Below, piece by piece: positions 44,907 to 53,749 of a stretch of DNA of 64,000 nt (position 1 is its first letter; the number at the start of each line of letters is the position of its first letter). Below the pieces are notes generated by a model. It did no database searches. It saw nothing but the letters and a program-made list of their open reading frames with translations, and was not told where the DNA came from. Both the position numbers and the translations under genes were made by a program. The stretch is taken from NCBI GenBank assembly GCA_913777615.1, contig CAJYTK010000013.1:186001-250000 (forward strand), read 5' to 3'. The DNA is from an uncultured Agrobacterium sp. GTDB lineage: Bacteria; Pseudomonadota; Alphaproteobacteria; Rhizobiales; Rhizobiaceae.

Positions 44907-47357
44907 TTGATCGACGATATTATGGAAGAAGCGATAAACGACATCGCTGGTGGAGCCGCAATTTGCCTAGTTGGTGCGGGATTCTCGTGGGGCGCAAAAG
45001 ACGCTACCGGACTGTCTGTGCCAAGCGTGGAAGTCCTGTGCGAGGAGATATGCAGACTAGCTAAGTTAAACTACGCTGATGGTTATTCACTGTCTGATCT
45101 GGCCGAGTTTTGTAACGACGATCCAAATCTGAAAGAAAAACTGCGCACTCTGTTGATCCGGCGCCTTACCCTTTGCGTCCCGAGTGGCGCGCATAAAGCA
45201 ATTATGCAGATGCCATGGCGTGCAGTGTTTACAACTAATTTTGATGATGTGGCCGAGCGATCGATTCTCCCCGGTCCGTTACAGGTTGTGACGCCATTAT
45301 CTGACGCCAGAGAACTAAGGGCCGGGACCCGTCCGCTATACTATCTACACGGGAGAGCGCTCGATTTTCACACTATTAATCGCGACCCCGGTCTAGTTCT
45401 TTCTGAGACGAACTATCTTGAGCTTCGAGAGAAAAATCGGCTCGTCTACGATGCTCTTGTGAACGAAACTCACGCGGCAAGCCGTGTGTTTTTTATTGGC
45501 TATTCTCTTCGGGACGCAGAGATAGCAACAAGGCTCTTTAGCATTGAAGGGCTTAAAGAAAAATCTGTTGTCATTTGCGGTCCAGATGAGAAGCCTGTCA
45601 CTCTCAACCGGCTTAAGAAGTTTGGCGCAACATATCCTATCGGCGTAGATTCTTTTGCTTCAACATTGCCTGAACCCTCAAGCATACCATCCAAGTCGGA
45701 CGATATAGGCCTTCTGGGATACGTGGGAGTGAAGAAGAAAGAGGGAGCAAAGCAAGACCTTACCAATGAGGACGTTGAAGCTCTCCTCATAGCAGGTAAG
45801 TTTGATTATTCTGCTTATGCATCGCAGCAGAGAGCGCTCGACGACGAAACATTGTACTGCGTTCCTCGAGAGCAACATCTCAAAAAACTTTTCCAGTCTG
45901 GTGCAAGCCGTTTTATCGTCACATCGGACCTCGGTAACGGAAAGTCGGTGTTTCTCGAGCAATTGACCTTCGAAGCGCATAGGTTAGGGTATGAGGTTTT
46001 CTCTGTTCACACTCAACTACCCGAGGCGCTGACGGAACTAGATTTGCTCCTGGCTAGTAACAAAAAGCGCATTTACCTGGTTGACGGGTTCGTCCGTTAC
46101 AGAAAGGCCGTCAAGCATATTGGGTCACGATTGCCTCCTAACAGTATCCTCGTTGTGGCGACCAACGAAATCGGGGACGATAACTTCCACTACAGCGTAT
46201 CGGAGGAAATGGGTGGTGCCGCGCGAGAGATAGACCTTAACGTTTTAGATAATTCTGAAATTTTGGCTTGGGACCGGCTGCTGGAGCGGTGGGGGTTTTG
46301 GCAAGATCGGATCGAGGATGAGCAGAAAGAACGATTGTCCTTTCTTAGAGATGATTGTTCATCCGAAAACAGATCGATTATGCTCGCGCTGTTTAAGAAA
46401 TCCAAGCTAAGTGCCACTATCGAGCGAACGGTTAGCTTCTTTGTCCAGCAATATCCTGAGCATCAGAGTTCTTTTATTGCTGTCCTGATCAATGCCCTCT
46501 GCCAAAATCATGTCGAGTGGTCGAGAATCGTCGGTTGGCTTAATATCGATACGACTGAGTTGAAACGAGCAATCCTGTCCTCTCCTATTGGAGAGATTAT
46601 GAAAGGACGCAGAGAGTGGCATAAGTTCACCTCGACCGAGCTTGCATCCTACATTCTCAACAATTTCAGTTTTGATTTTGATGAGATAATCAAGACATAC
46701 ACAAAAATTGTTCGTGAGACTGCTTACAGTAGCGACGATTACAGAGGTGGCTTCGATTCGAGAGAGAATTTGAAAGAGCTAATGCGTTACAGATTTTTGA
46801 CGCGTCTGTTCACTGACAAAGAGATCGGACTAAGCTCAATCAATGCCGTGTATCAGCAACTCTCCAAAGTTCCTCGCATCAGGAACAATGATCAGTTCTG
46901 GCTACAATTCGCTATGGCTCGAATGGAAGTGGGTGATCTCGACGGTGCTGAGGGTTACCTAAGTACAGCGCTTGGTCTTGCTGGGAAGAAAGGTGAGGAA
47001 TATTCCAAACGCCAGATATTGGATCAGCAAGCACGTCTGATATTTAGAAAAGCATCACAACCAAAGGCTAGGATTGTGAAATCCGACATTTTGCAGGCAA
47101 TTCAGAATTTGAATGAGGTGCTTGCTGATAAAAAATCACTAGCAATTTATCCTTTGCGATCATCGAAGTATTTATTGAATTTTTTGGAGGAAAAGGCGGA
47201 TAAACTGGACGCCTCTATGGTCGAAGCCCTATTGCAGGTTTGGGAGAGTATGGACAAGAGAATTTCTGGTGAGAGGATTGAGAAATCGAAGAAAGGTGAA
47301 ACCGCTGTAATACGAAAGCAATTGCGCGAAATAAAGTTGATCCTCAGCAGCCTGTAG
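44907..47357 (+). CDS. SIR2-like NADase plus P-loop NTPase protein (putative anti-phage defence)
   Basis: An 816-residue protein with an N-terminal SIR2-like domain: NAD-binding GAGFS (residues 23-27), TTNFDD (109-114), the catalytic-type His148 in YYLHGR, and FFIGYSLRD (195-203). A second domain has a P-loop SDLGNGKS (340-347) and a Walker-B-like strand RIYLVDGF (388-395). The C-terminal 400 residues are helical and look like a repeat sensor domain, as in STAND NTPases. SIR2-STAND proteins (e.g. Avs5 class) kill infected cells by NAD depletion. TTG start with AGGGGG five bases upstream; TTGCAA-17-TAAAAA promoter. The gene is clearly AT-richer than neighbours, which indicates transfer. Confidence 0.82.
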   Translation: MIDDIMEEAINDIAGGAAICLVGAGFSWGAKDATGLSVPSVEVLCEEICRLAKLNYADGYSLSDLAEFCNDDPNLKEKLRTLLIRRLTLCVPSGAHKAIMQMPWRAVFTTNFDDVAERSILPGPLQVVTPLSDARELRAGTRPLYYLHGRALDFHTINRDPGLVLSETNYLELREKNRLVYDALVNETHAASRVFFIGYSLRDAEIATRLFSIEGLKEKSVVICGPDEKPVTLNRLKKFGATYPIGVDSFASTLPEPSSIPSKSDDIGLLGYVGVKKKEGAKQDLTNEDVEALLIAGKFDYSAYASQQRALDDETLYCVPREQHLKKLFQSGASRFIVTSDLGNGKSVFLEQLTFEAHRLGYEVFSVHTQLPEALTELDLLLASNKKRIYLVDGFVRYRKAVKHIGSRLPPNSILVVATNEIGDDNFHYSVSEEMGGAAREIDLNVLDNSEILAWDRLLERWGFWQDRIEDEQKERLSFLRDDCSSENRSIMLALFKKSKLSATIERTVSFFVQQYPEHQSSFIAVLINALCQNHVEWSRIVGWLNIDTTELKRAILSSPIGEIMKGRREWHKFTSTELASYILNNFSFDFDEIIKTYTKIVRETAYSSDDYRGGFDSRENLKELMRYRFLTRLFTDKEIGLSSINAVYQQLSKVPRIRNNDQFWLQFAMARMEVGDLDGAEGYLSTALGLAGKKGEEYSKRQILDQQARLIFRKASQPKARIVKSDILQAIQNLNEVLADKKSLAIYPLRSSKYLLNFLEEKADKLDASMVEALLQVWESMDKRISGERIEKSKKGETAVIRKQLREIKLILSSL

Positions 47358-47360
47358 TTA

Positions 47361-47788
47361 TCACACCTCCAATATTGGCGGAGTTTTTGCTTTCGGGCAT
47401 CCGCTTTCCTGCAAGCGATCCACGTCAGCTTTCTTAAAGAACTGATATTGATCGAGGTGCAGCTTTGCGGAATGCCCATCGCTGAACATCTCGTCGCAGT
47501 GAAAGCAGCGCCATTCCTTCGCTGCAGGTACCGGGGTCTGGACGCCACGGCAAGGGCGTGGCGTCCGCCGTCGGCCTGAAGGCCATCTATGCTATTCTTG
47601 CAGTCCGATGCAGTCGGGACATCGACGTGTGGGAGGCGCGCGAACTTGCGCATACGTTCGCACCAGATCGAATAGTCCTGTGCGGACATAAATCGTCGAT
47701 TATTCCACTCGCATTCTTGTGCGAGCGCTTCGACTTGGCCGTCTGTCTCAATGGGCCATGTGCGGGCCAAGGATGTTTGTGTCGTCAT
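47361..47788 (-). pseudogene. Phage C2H2-like zinc-finger protein, apparent frameshift
   Basis: The gene starts MTTQTSLARTWPIETDGQ with AGGAG eight bases upstream. Its frame runs on without a stop into the antisense of the SIR2 gene. The neighbouring frame reads KEWRCFHCDEMFSDGHSAKLH, a Cys-x2-Cys ... His zinc-finger pattern common in phage proteins, and ends at 47361, but has no start codon. One extra C in the C-run at 47533-47536 would join them into about 142 residues. So either a one-base loss or a sequence error. Last gene of the left operon. Confidence 0.6.
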
Positions 47789-48078
47789 TGAGCGTTCTCC
47801 TGATCCAGCTCTTTGAACTTGATCCGTTCCAGTGCTCCTTCGGCCGCATGAAGGTACTTCGCGGGGTCTGGCTGTCTGCCGCTTGCCATGGCTCCGCTGC
47901 CCGCCACAATCCACCCGACTTCCAGCAGTATGCCCGCCACCAGCGACGTAGCTTCATCGGGTTTCTGCCCGGCGTTGATGAACTCGTCGGATTGGTCAAA
48001 GGCCCATTGCTTGACCGTGTCGCGTAGCGTGGGGAAGATCCGACGAGAAGCGTCGGTGACCGAAAATTCATTGCTCAT
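47785..48078 (-). CDS. Phage hypothetical protein, 97 residues
   Basis: MSNEFSVTDASRRIFPTLRD onward; an all-helical cytoplasmic protein with a Gly/Ala-rich middle helix (LVAGILLEVGWIVAGSGAMA). AAGGGAC precedes the ATG. Start and stop overlap the neighbouring genes by one and four bases. No family is recognised; operon membership is the main evidence. Confidence 0.65.
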   Translation of the reverse strand: MSNEFSVTDASRRIFPTLRDTVKQWAFDQSDEFINAGQKPDEATSLVAGILLEVGWIVAGSGAMASGRQPDPAKYLHAAEGALERIKFKELDQENAQ

Positions 48079-48725
48079 CACTTGTCCCTTTCGCGATAGA
48101 GCTTCAGCAGCTGCTCGCCGGCCTCGGCATCGATGCGATCGAGCTGGCGTAGCGCCCAATTCAGGCCCTCGGCGAATCCGCTGCGGCTGCCTTTGTGAAA
48201 CTCGTCGATGTTGCGCTGGGCAGCCTTTCGCTCGCGATCGTCAATGATGGTCTTGACGGTAACGGTGAACGCACCGCGGGAATGCGGTTCCGCATTGTGG
48301 TAGGAGCTGTGGCCGGGTTCGCCTGAGACGGGGACAACTCGCCACCACTCATGTCGCACCACATCGACGTTGCCGAGACTGCGCGCTTCGGCGTTCACAT
48401 AGCGTTGGTCGTAATAGTGGTCAGCGCCGGTATGCTGATTGACCGCCGACGCGAAGGCGTACCGCTCGAGATGACCTTTGGCCCAATACCCCATCAAGCC
48501 GCCGCCGTCGCAGCCCGTCTCGCGAAGGTCGATGATTTCGATCGAGGGGCGCGGAGCGCCAACGAACGATTTCAGGTGCTCTGCGGCGACGCGCACCGCG
48601 GCTTCGTCGGCGTCGCTCAGATCGGCCTTGCCAGGCAGGCTTCCATCAGTCTCGATCGTGAGGACCTGTTTACCATTAATTCGGACCTCGACGGCCCAAT
48701 GAGGCTTATCAACTGTCACGGTCAT
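48078..48725 (-). CDS. Phage hypothetical protein, 215 residues
   Basis: A charged cytoplasmic protein. The first third (WAVEVRINGKQVLTIETDG) is beta-rich, the middle holds RYAFASAVNQHTGADHYYDQ and the end is helical (GFAEGLNWALRQLDRIDAEA). No recognised domain. It overlaps the upstream gene by four bases and the downstream gene by one, in the left prophage operon. Confidence 0.65.
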   Translation of the reverse strand: MTVTVDKPHWAVEVRINGKQVLTIETDGSLPGKADLSDADEAAVRVAAEHLKSFVGAPRPSIEIIDLRETGCDGGGLMGYWAKGHLERYAFASAVNQHTGADHYYDQRYVNAEARSLGNVDVVRHEWWRVVPVSGEPGHSSYHNAEPHSRGAFTVTVKTIIDDRERKAAQRNIDEFHKGSRSGFAEGLNWALRQLDRIDAEAGEQLLKLYRERDK

Positions 48726-49302
48726 TGCTGCATGCCCTTCTGCTCTCGCAACACACTCGGATGAAGGATTTCGCCATTCATCGCGCGGTATGTGAGTGAC
48801 CCATTTTCATGATTGAGCGTGCCGTCGATAAACAGTTCGCTGCCGTTAGCTATGAAGCGGTCGGTTTGCTCCGGGTGGGCAGCCAGGACGGGAACGATCT
48901 GCCCGGCAAGCTCCATCGCAGGTTCTTCCGCTTGGAACCCCACAGCCGTTGTCACCTCAGCGACTCGACGAAGAAAAATGTTTACCGCGGGCGTACCGCT
49001 CTCAATCGCCTTGTTGCGCTGGGCGTAAGCGTCGGCAAGCATGTCCTCCGCCTCATAGGCTCGCTCTTTCCATGTGACGCGGCGCATGGCCGTCTTGCAG
49101 TTTGGCAAGGATCCGGTTGCTCGTCTCGAGCGGACACGCTGCCGTCATGAGCATTGAGGGTCCTCTGGTAGAGGCCGAACTTACACTTGTCGCAGACCCA
49201 TTGGCCGGGGACGTATTGTTCTCGATCCAAGCGCTCAAGCTCGCGCAGTGCTGTGCCGGGCTTCAGGATGATCTTATCGAAGTTCCATTTTGTCTCACTC
49301 AA
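48722..49302 (-). pseudogene. Phage zinc-ribbon protein split by an apparent frameshift
   Basis: Two overlapping frames make one known phage protein. The first (from MSETKWNFDKIILKPG) runs through GQWVCDKCKFGLYQRTL with a Cys pair and DEQPDPC. The second carries on PNCKTAMRRVTWKERAYEAE and ends at 48722. Joined after Asp-Pro-Cys they restore a second pair, Cys-Pro-Asn-Cys. One C is missing in the run at 49104-49105. Full length would be about 193 residues. It belongs to the left operon and overlaps both neighbours. Confidence 0.75.
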
Positions 49303-49627
49303 GCCCGTTCTCCTTTAAAAAGTCCTCGAGGCCGACCGGGGGTTCGTTGGGGGATGTGAAATATTGGGTGATGTCGCCGTTCAGCCGGTTCCAAGCGCTC
49401 TCGATACGATCGACGATGCGGTTCCAAGTGACAGGACCTGTCTGGCGCTTCTGCATAGCGCGATGAATCTTGCGCCAGCGAGCGTTGAGCTGCTTCCAAC
49501 GGTGCCGCGTTCGCTCTGGCAGCGCCTTCCAGCATTTTCCGCAGATGATCCAGTCAGATCCGGGGTGTTTGTCCGGTGCCGCGGTGCGTCGGCATGTGGG
49601 GTTTATGCAGGGGATATGTTCGACCAT
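49295..49627 (-). CDS. Phage zinc-ribbon hypothetical protein
   Basis: A 110-residue protein: MVEHIPCINPTCRR then ICGKCWKALPERTRHRWKQL gives two Cys pairs as a zinc ribbon, followed by basic helices. AGGAA lies eight bases before the ATG. It overlaps the genes on both sides by 8-25 bases. Function unknown; the basic helices suggest nucleic-acid binding. Confidence 0.65.
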   Translation of the reverse strand: MVEHIPCINPTCRRTAAPDKHPGSDWIICGKCWKALPERTRHRWKQLNARWRKIHRAMQKRQTGPVTWNRIVDRIESAWNRLNGDITQYFTSPNEPPVGLEDFLKENGLE

Positions 49628-49863
49628 GCCAGCGCTTCCTGTGACCCGCCTATGTGGAAATTCTTGTTCTCGCAGTAAGTCTTCCAAAGGTCGTTGGCGG
49701 TGCTTTCACCATCGTGGCATTTGACCCTGATGAGGCGAACGATACAGCGGCACTTCCTCTGGTTTCCCCCCTGAACACGGTTCAGGTATTCGAGGTAGGC
49801 GACGAAGTTCTGATATGCCGTGCGACGCGGACGGAAGCGGTAGTCAAGCTGGGGGCAGGTCAT
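49603..49863 (-). CDS. Phage hypothetical protein, 86 residues
   Basis: MTCPQLDYRFRPRRTAYQNF onward; basic N-terminus, Cys-x-Cys (RKCRCIVRLI) and further Cys/His. It overlaps both neighbours (by 25 and 4 bases) in the left operon. No family is recognised. Confidence 0.55.
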   Translation of the reverse strand: MTCPQLDYRFRPRRTAYQNFVAYLEYLNRVQGGNQRKCRCIVRLIRVKCHDGESTANDLWKTYCENKNFHIGGSQEALAWSNISPA

Positions 49864-50777
49864 GAGAGCGCCTCTGGAAATTGCAGATATTCGTCGCCGT
49901 AGATTTTCCGGCCGGCAGTCTTCTTGCCGACGCGGACCATAGTGACGGTGCCGATGTTGGTGATTGAGAAGGGCTTGTCGTCGTTGCGCAAATCCAACGA
50001 CGGGTAAGCCTCAACAGGCTTTGCAAGGTCCAACAAGCGCGCGACGTCGTGCGGCACCCACTCGCCCCATTGCTTGAAGAGGAGCGGTACCGGCTTGCGG
50101 GGGTGCTGACGCAGCGTGCATGCGTTTTTGATGTCGTCGAGCCATTCCGGGTGCATCGGTCTGGCCTTGGTGCCGCTCTCGCCGCCGACAATCACCCAAT
50201 CGATATGATCCAGCCATTCCGCCTTCAGCCGCACGCGCCCGAGAAGAGGCTCGAGGCTCAGGCCGATCCACGGTAGGCCAAGACGATTCTTAAAGTCGAT
50301 GAGGCGAGGAATGTCTCGATCGGCTTCGCGCTGGTTGGTGATGGAGAACATGAGGCCGATGTGTTTCGGCCATGCGTCCAGCCAGGCAGGCGGCACCATT
50401 TTAGGTACATTTGCCCCGCGCTTCGTCAGCAGAATGATCTTCACCCAGCGAGCTTCCTTCGCCTCGGCGAACAGCTCGGCCCGCCAGTCGTCGGAAACCT
50501 CGTTATCGAAGGTGTCTGACATCGACTGCATGAACACGCGGATGGAGCGGTTGTGTTCGTTGAAGAAGGTGAGGGCGGATCTGCGGTTCAGCATGCGCAG
50601 CAGCGAGACCGCGCCTTTGATCTTCCGACGAGGCGCGTTCGGTCCCCACTCGCCGGTGCCGCGGAAAGCGTTCAGGGTTTCGGCATAGCAATGATCGCAG
50701 CCGGGAGAGACCTTGGTGCAGCCCCACCAGAAGTTCACCGTGGCGTCGCACCACTCGATCGCGGAGGTTTCAGCCAT
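49860..50777 (-). CDS. DUF5131 (phage Gp37/Gp68) family protein
   Basis: A 305-residue protein found in many phages. It opens AETSAIEWCDATVNFWWGCT and has the Cys cluster GCTKVSPGCDHCYAET, like a radical-SAM iron-sulfur site, then WVKIILLTKR and WVIVGGESGTKARPMHPEW. The reaction is unknown. The ATG has AAGGAG seven bases upstream; the frame upstream to 51011 overlaps the next genes and is rejected. It overlaps its neighbours by four and eight bases. Confidence 0.88.
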   Translation of the reverse strand: MAETSAIEWCDATVNFWWGCTKVSPGCDHCYAETLNAFRGTGEWGPNAPRRKIKGAVSLLRMLNRRSALTFFNEHNRSIRVFMQSMSDTFDNEVSDDWRAELFAEAKEARWVKIILLTKRGANVPKMVPPAWLDAWPKHIGLMFSITNQREADRDIPRLIDFKNRLGLPWIGLSLEPLLGRVRLKAEWLDHIDWVIVGGESGTKARPMHPEWLDDIKNACTLRQHPRKPVPLLFKQWGEWVPHDVARLLDLAKPVEAYPSLDLRNDDKPFSITNIGTVTMVRVGKKTAGRKIYGDEYLQFPEALS

Positions 50778-50946
50778 GGGGCTGCTCCTTATTCGGGCTG
50801 GCAACGACGATGCCTTTGGTCGCTCCGCAGTTTGGGCACGCAGCGCGTTTGGCAAGCGCTGCTGCCTTACCCAACTCCATAGGGAGCTTCGCGACGAGGA
50901 AAACGTGGCCGCTGGGGCATTTTCCGTAAAGACGGTTTTCAGCCAT
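50770..50946 (-). CDS. Small phage zinc-ribbon-like protein
   Basis: A 58-residue protein MAENRLYGKCPSGHVFLVAK with Cys-x3-His and ACPNCGATKG, enough for one zinc site. It overlaps the DUF5131 gene by eight bases and the HD gene by eight. Its own ribosome binding site is weak (GGGGC). Probably translated by coupling. Confidence 0.6.
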   Translation of the reverse strand: MAENRLYGKCPSGHVFLVAKLPMELGKAAALAKRAACPNCGATKGIVVASPNKEQPHG

Positions 50947-51544
50947 GGGACTGCCCCACGATCTCGTCGTAACGATTGATAAACGCGAGAGCTGCACTGT
51001 CGGGAGACCATGGGATGATTTCGAAGCAGTAAGGATCGACGCCCTTGCCGATGCTCCAGTCTTCACCATTCCAAGGCAACAGATCGCGGCGTTCTGTCGC
51101 GAGCATACGAACGTCCGCTTTCTTGATCTCCAGCGGGTCGGTGATCGTGACGCCGAAACGCTTTAAGATGGCAGCTTCGCACCGCTTCTCGATCGCTTTG
51201 TAATCCGGAATCATCGATTTGAGCGGCGCGGTCATGTCGCCACACACGGCTTCTCCCACCTCGTGCATCAATGCCTCGAGGGCGAGGTGTGGCGGCACAA
51301 CGTGGCTCATCCGGACGCAATGCTCTGCAACTGAATAGAACACCCTGCGCTTGAGGCGCTTGCTGTAGCACTGACCAGAGCACCGCCCTTCGAAGGCGAG
51401 ACCGTAAGCAACGTCCTCGATCGTGATGGAGCTGCTCTCCGGATCCTCAAAATCGAAGTACGTGCCAGAACCGAGAAGGATGGTAGGGCCGACGGCTTTG
51501 CGAATGGTGCTTTCGTGGAGCTTCTGTATCTCGACTTCGCTCAT
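50939..51544 (-). CDS. HD-domain phosphohydrolase-like phage protein
   Basis: A 201-residue HD-fold protein, like the YfbR-type nucleotidases carried by phages. Metal-ligand segments are AEHCVRMSHVV (His) and LEALMHEVGEAVCGDMTAPLK. The usual His-Asp pair is here His-Glu, which may change the metal site. A TTG/ATG pair is available; I use the ATG 51544, which follows the previous stop after two bases. Phage HD proteins often adjust deoxynucleotide pools. Confidence 0.75.
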   Translation of the reverse strand: MSEVEIQKLHESTIRKAVGPTILLGSGTYFDFEDPESSSITIEDVAYGLAFEGRCSGQCYSKRLKRRVFYSVAEHCVRMSHVVPPHLALEALMHEVGEAVCGDMTAPLKSMIPDYKAIEKRCEAAILKRFGVTITDPLEIKKADVRMLATERRDLLPWNGEDWSIGKGVDPYCFEIIPWSPDSAALAFINRYDEIVGQSHG

Positions 51545-51546
51545 GA

Positions 51547-52233
51547 TCAATAGTCCCCATACTCGAGGGACGGATCGAGATCGTCCATGATGAGCTTGGA
51601 GCCGCAGGCGTAAGCCGAGAAGATCATCTTCTGGTAGGATCTGTACGGCGCTACGCCTACGACCTTCGTCACATCGCGGCGGTTCACGGTCAGGCTTGAA
51701 ATCTTACCATCAGGGTCGACATAGAACTGAGTGTCGCACTCGTATCTCTTCTTGATGCCGCTGTCGTGATCGAGACCGACATGGTAGGCGCCGTCGATGT
51801 ACTCACTTCCCTCGACGATGATGGAGACAGAGCCCCAGCTCTTGCTTTCCTTGGCGTCTTCGATGACGGATTCGACGACCTGCGAGAATTTCAGCTCTTT
51901 TGGCGAGATCTTCAGCAGCTCGTCCATATCAGCGGCAAGCTTCTTGTTGAGCAGTTCGCTTACATTTGCTTCCAGCCTATCGCGAAGCAATGCCATGACC
52001 ATGACGCCATAGGCGGGGATGTCGAGCCTGCCCCCAACTTGGAGCGCTCCGCTGACCGCTTCCGTTATCTGCTTCTTGAGGTTGCCCCCGTATCGAAACT
52101 CGTCATCCACCGCACCTTGGATCACTTCGTCGAGTTTCTTGTCGATCAGCTGACGGATGTGGTCTTCCGACGTCTTCGCCGCGACCTGCGCCAGAACGTA
52201 TTCTTGCAGGTTTGCCGGTGCCGTTTCAGTCAT
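51547..52233 (-). CDS. Phage hypothetical protein, 228 residues
   Basis: MTETAPANLQEYVLAQVAAK onward. The first 120 residues are helical with a heptad pattern (RDRLEANVSELLNKKLAADM), the rest is beta-rich (IIVEGSEYIDGAYHVGLD) and has two Cys. No family recognised. GAGGACC lies before the ATG; an open frame to 52515 overlaps the DUF7694 gene and is rejected. Confidence 0.65.
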   Translation of the reverse strand: MTETAPANLQEYVLAQVAAKTSEDHIRQLIDKKLDEVIQGAVDDEFRYGGNLKKQITEAVSGALQVGGRLDIPAYGVMVMALLRDRLEANVSELLNKKLAADMDELLKISPKELKFSQVVESVIEDAKESKSWGSVSIIVEGSEYIDGAYHVGLDHDSGIKKRYECDTQFYVDPDGKISSLTVNRRDVTKVVGVAPYRSYQKMIFSAYACGSKLIMDDLDPSLEYGDY

Positions 52234-52654
52234 GTTTGGTCCTCGGATAAAGAGAAAAGGGAAGGGGCGCGGGCAGCACCCACAGGTGATACATGTCAGC
52301 GGCATCGATGATTTCGGCTTGTGGTGGGTAGACCTCGACCGCCGTGGCATCGGGACCGGCCAGCTCGTCCTTGATGCGTTGCATCTCGGTCCATGTCGGT
52401 CGGACGCCGGAAAGCGCCGTAATGCCGAGGTGGCGTGTGCCATCTGGTAGGGTCCGATCGAGGACGCTAAACACGCCGTTGCGGTGCGCCGTGGTGAACT
52501 CGGCGCTCCATCCATGAGTAGAGACGCTGCCGCGGGGAAACGTTACGGTTTCCCATGCCTTCCACTTGCCGGATCTGCGGGCGATCGCTTCATCGCGCAG
52601 GATCAGGCGACGGTTGCGGCGGGGCAGGGTGTCGAAGTGGGCTTGTGCCTTCAT
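52226..52654 (-). CDS. DUF7694-like phage protein
   Basis: A 142-residue protein with the pattern WKAWETVTFPRGS ... GVFSVLDRTLPDGTRHLGIT and GVRPTWTEMQRIKDELAGPD seen in many phage and prophage proteins of Rhizobiales. AGGTGG precedes the ATG. It overlaps both neighbours by four to eight bases. Function unknown. Confidence 0.7.
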   Translation of the reverse strand: MKAQAHFDTLPRRNRRLILRDEAIARRSGKWKAWETVTFPRGSVSTHGWSAEFTTAHRNGVFSVLDRTLPDGTRHLGITALSGVRPTWTEMQRIKDELAGPDATAVEVYPPQAEIIDAADMYHLWVLPAPLPFSLYPRTKHD

Positions 52655-53358
52655 GCCGCCACCTGGTCGATGTTGGCGTTGACGGTGACGAACGTGTAGG
52701 CGATGATCCATGGGTTCTTTTCCCAAGGCGTCTTCACGTTGATGCCGTCCCAAAGCCATTCGAACACTTGCCGAGGGTTGTGCGAGGCGAGGCCGAAATA
52801 CTGATCGCCCTGATCCACGACGTAGCGTCCGGTGGCGCGGAGCTTCTGCAAGCCTTCCGCTATGGCGTCGTCAGCGCTGATGTCTTGAAGGCGCTCTATC
52901 CGAACGTCCTTCACTTCCAACGTCATGCGCGAGTGCTTCCGGAACATGAAGCGCCCCGTGCGGCGGTGCCACGCCGGCTTATACGGGTCAGCGTTGTGCA
53001 TGCCCTTGCGGAAGATCAAGGGTGTCTCGAACACGACGTCTGCCGAGTCCTCGACGAAGTGCCATTTCTGCTTTCCAAGAGGCGTCTTGGCGTCGCCCTT
53101 CGGCTCCCAATGTCCGTAGCGATAGTGGCTCTCGCAGACATAGAAGCGATCGCCTTTGACCGCGGGAACGCGCACGGTGAACCATTCCGCCGACGGCACC
53201 TCATTTGGGGTGAAGCCGTAGAGCGGCGCGTCGTACCAGCAGTGCCGGTCATAGCCCTCGGGAGGCTGTTGCGGCAGCAGGCGACGCGTCTGGGTCTTGC
53301 GGCCCGCCAGCAGGGCGGTGACCATTGAGCGGCTGAAAAGGATGGGGCGGCTATTCAT
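52651..53358 (-). CDS. ASCH-domain phage protein ('morphogenetic protein' type)
   Basis: A 235-residue protein beginning MNSRPILFSRSMVTALLAGR then KTQTRRLLPQ, the start of the ASCH-type phage family annotated as morphogenetic protein. ASCH folds resemble PUA RNA-binding domains; a YqfB-like amidohydrolase activity is known for some. The middle has GDRFYVCESH and ISADDAIAEGLQ, also family features. Coupled to its neighbours by overlaps. Confidence 0.8.
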   Translation of the reverse strand: MNSRPILFSRSMVTALLAGRKTQTRRLLPQQPPEGYDRHCWYDAPLYGFTPNEVPSAEWFTVRVPAVKGDRFYVCESHYRYGHWEPKGDAKTPLGKQKWHFVEDSADVVFETPLIFRKGMHNADPYKPAWHRRTGRFMFRKHSRMTLEVKDVRIERLQDISADDAIAEGLQKLRATGRYVVDQGDQYFGLASHNPRQVFEWLWDGINVKTPWEKNPWIIAYTFVTVNANIDQVAA

Positions 53359-53749
53359 AGACGACCACCATCTTGTCATCAGGCTTGCCGCCCGCAGCGA
53401 TATGCTCGTCGAACCAAGCTTTCAGCGCTTCCGGATTCGAGGGGCTTTCATCGTCGGAATTGACGAACATTTCCGGGTTGTCGATGAGGTCCTGATAAGC
53501 GGGTGCGCACTGAAGGCACAGAGGCGTGACAGCAGCGTGATACCGGTCGCCGGGGAAGATTGGCGCAGCGCACTGCTCGCAAAGGATCGCGTCCTGCTTC
53601 TGGCACTCTTCGACCACGTTCTGGAAGGCCGTCTGTGCCTCAAGCCATTCCTGCTGGGTCGGCTCGAGCAGCTTGTAGCGCTTTTGGTCGAGCAGCTCGA
53701 CGCGCTCATTGGCAGCCGCCCAGCGCTGTTTGAGATCGTCGTGGCTCAA
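53351..53749 (-). CDS. Phage zinc-ribbon hypothetical protein, 132 residues
   Basis: A coiled-coil first half (RVELLDQKRYKLLEPTQQEW) is followed by CEQCAAPIFPGDRYHAA and PLCLQCAP, two Cys pairs of a zinc ribbon, and an acidic end. It overlaps the genes at both ends. Function unknown. Confidence 0.65.
   Translation of the reverse strand: MSHDDLKQRWAAANERVELLDQKRYKLLEPTQQEWLEAQTAFQNVVEECQKQDAILCEQCAAPIFPGDRYHAAVTPLCLQCAPAYQDLIDNPEMFVNSDDESPSNPEALKAWFDEHIAAGGKPDDKMVVVYE

Noticed and set aside
47147-47360. Continuation of the phage zinc-finger frame into the SIR2 gene
   Set aside because: It is antisense to the SIR2 C-terminus and exists only because of the apparent one-base loss at 47533.
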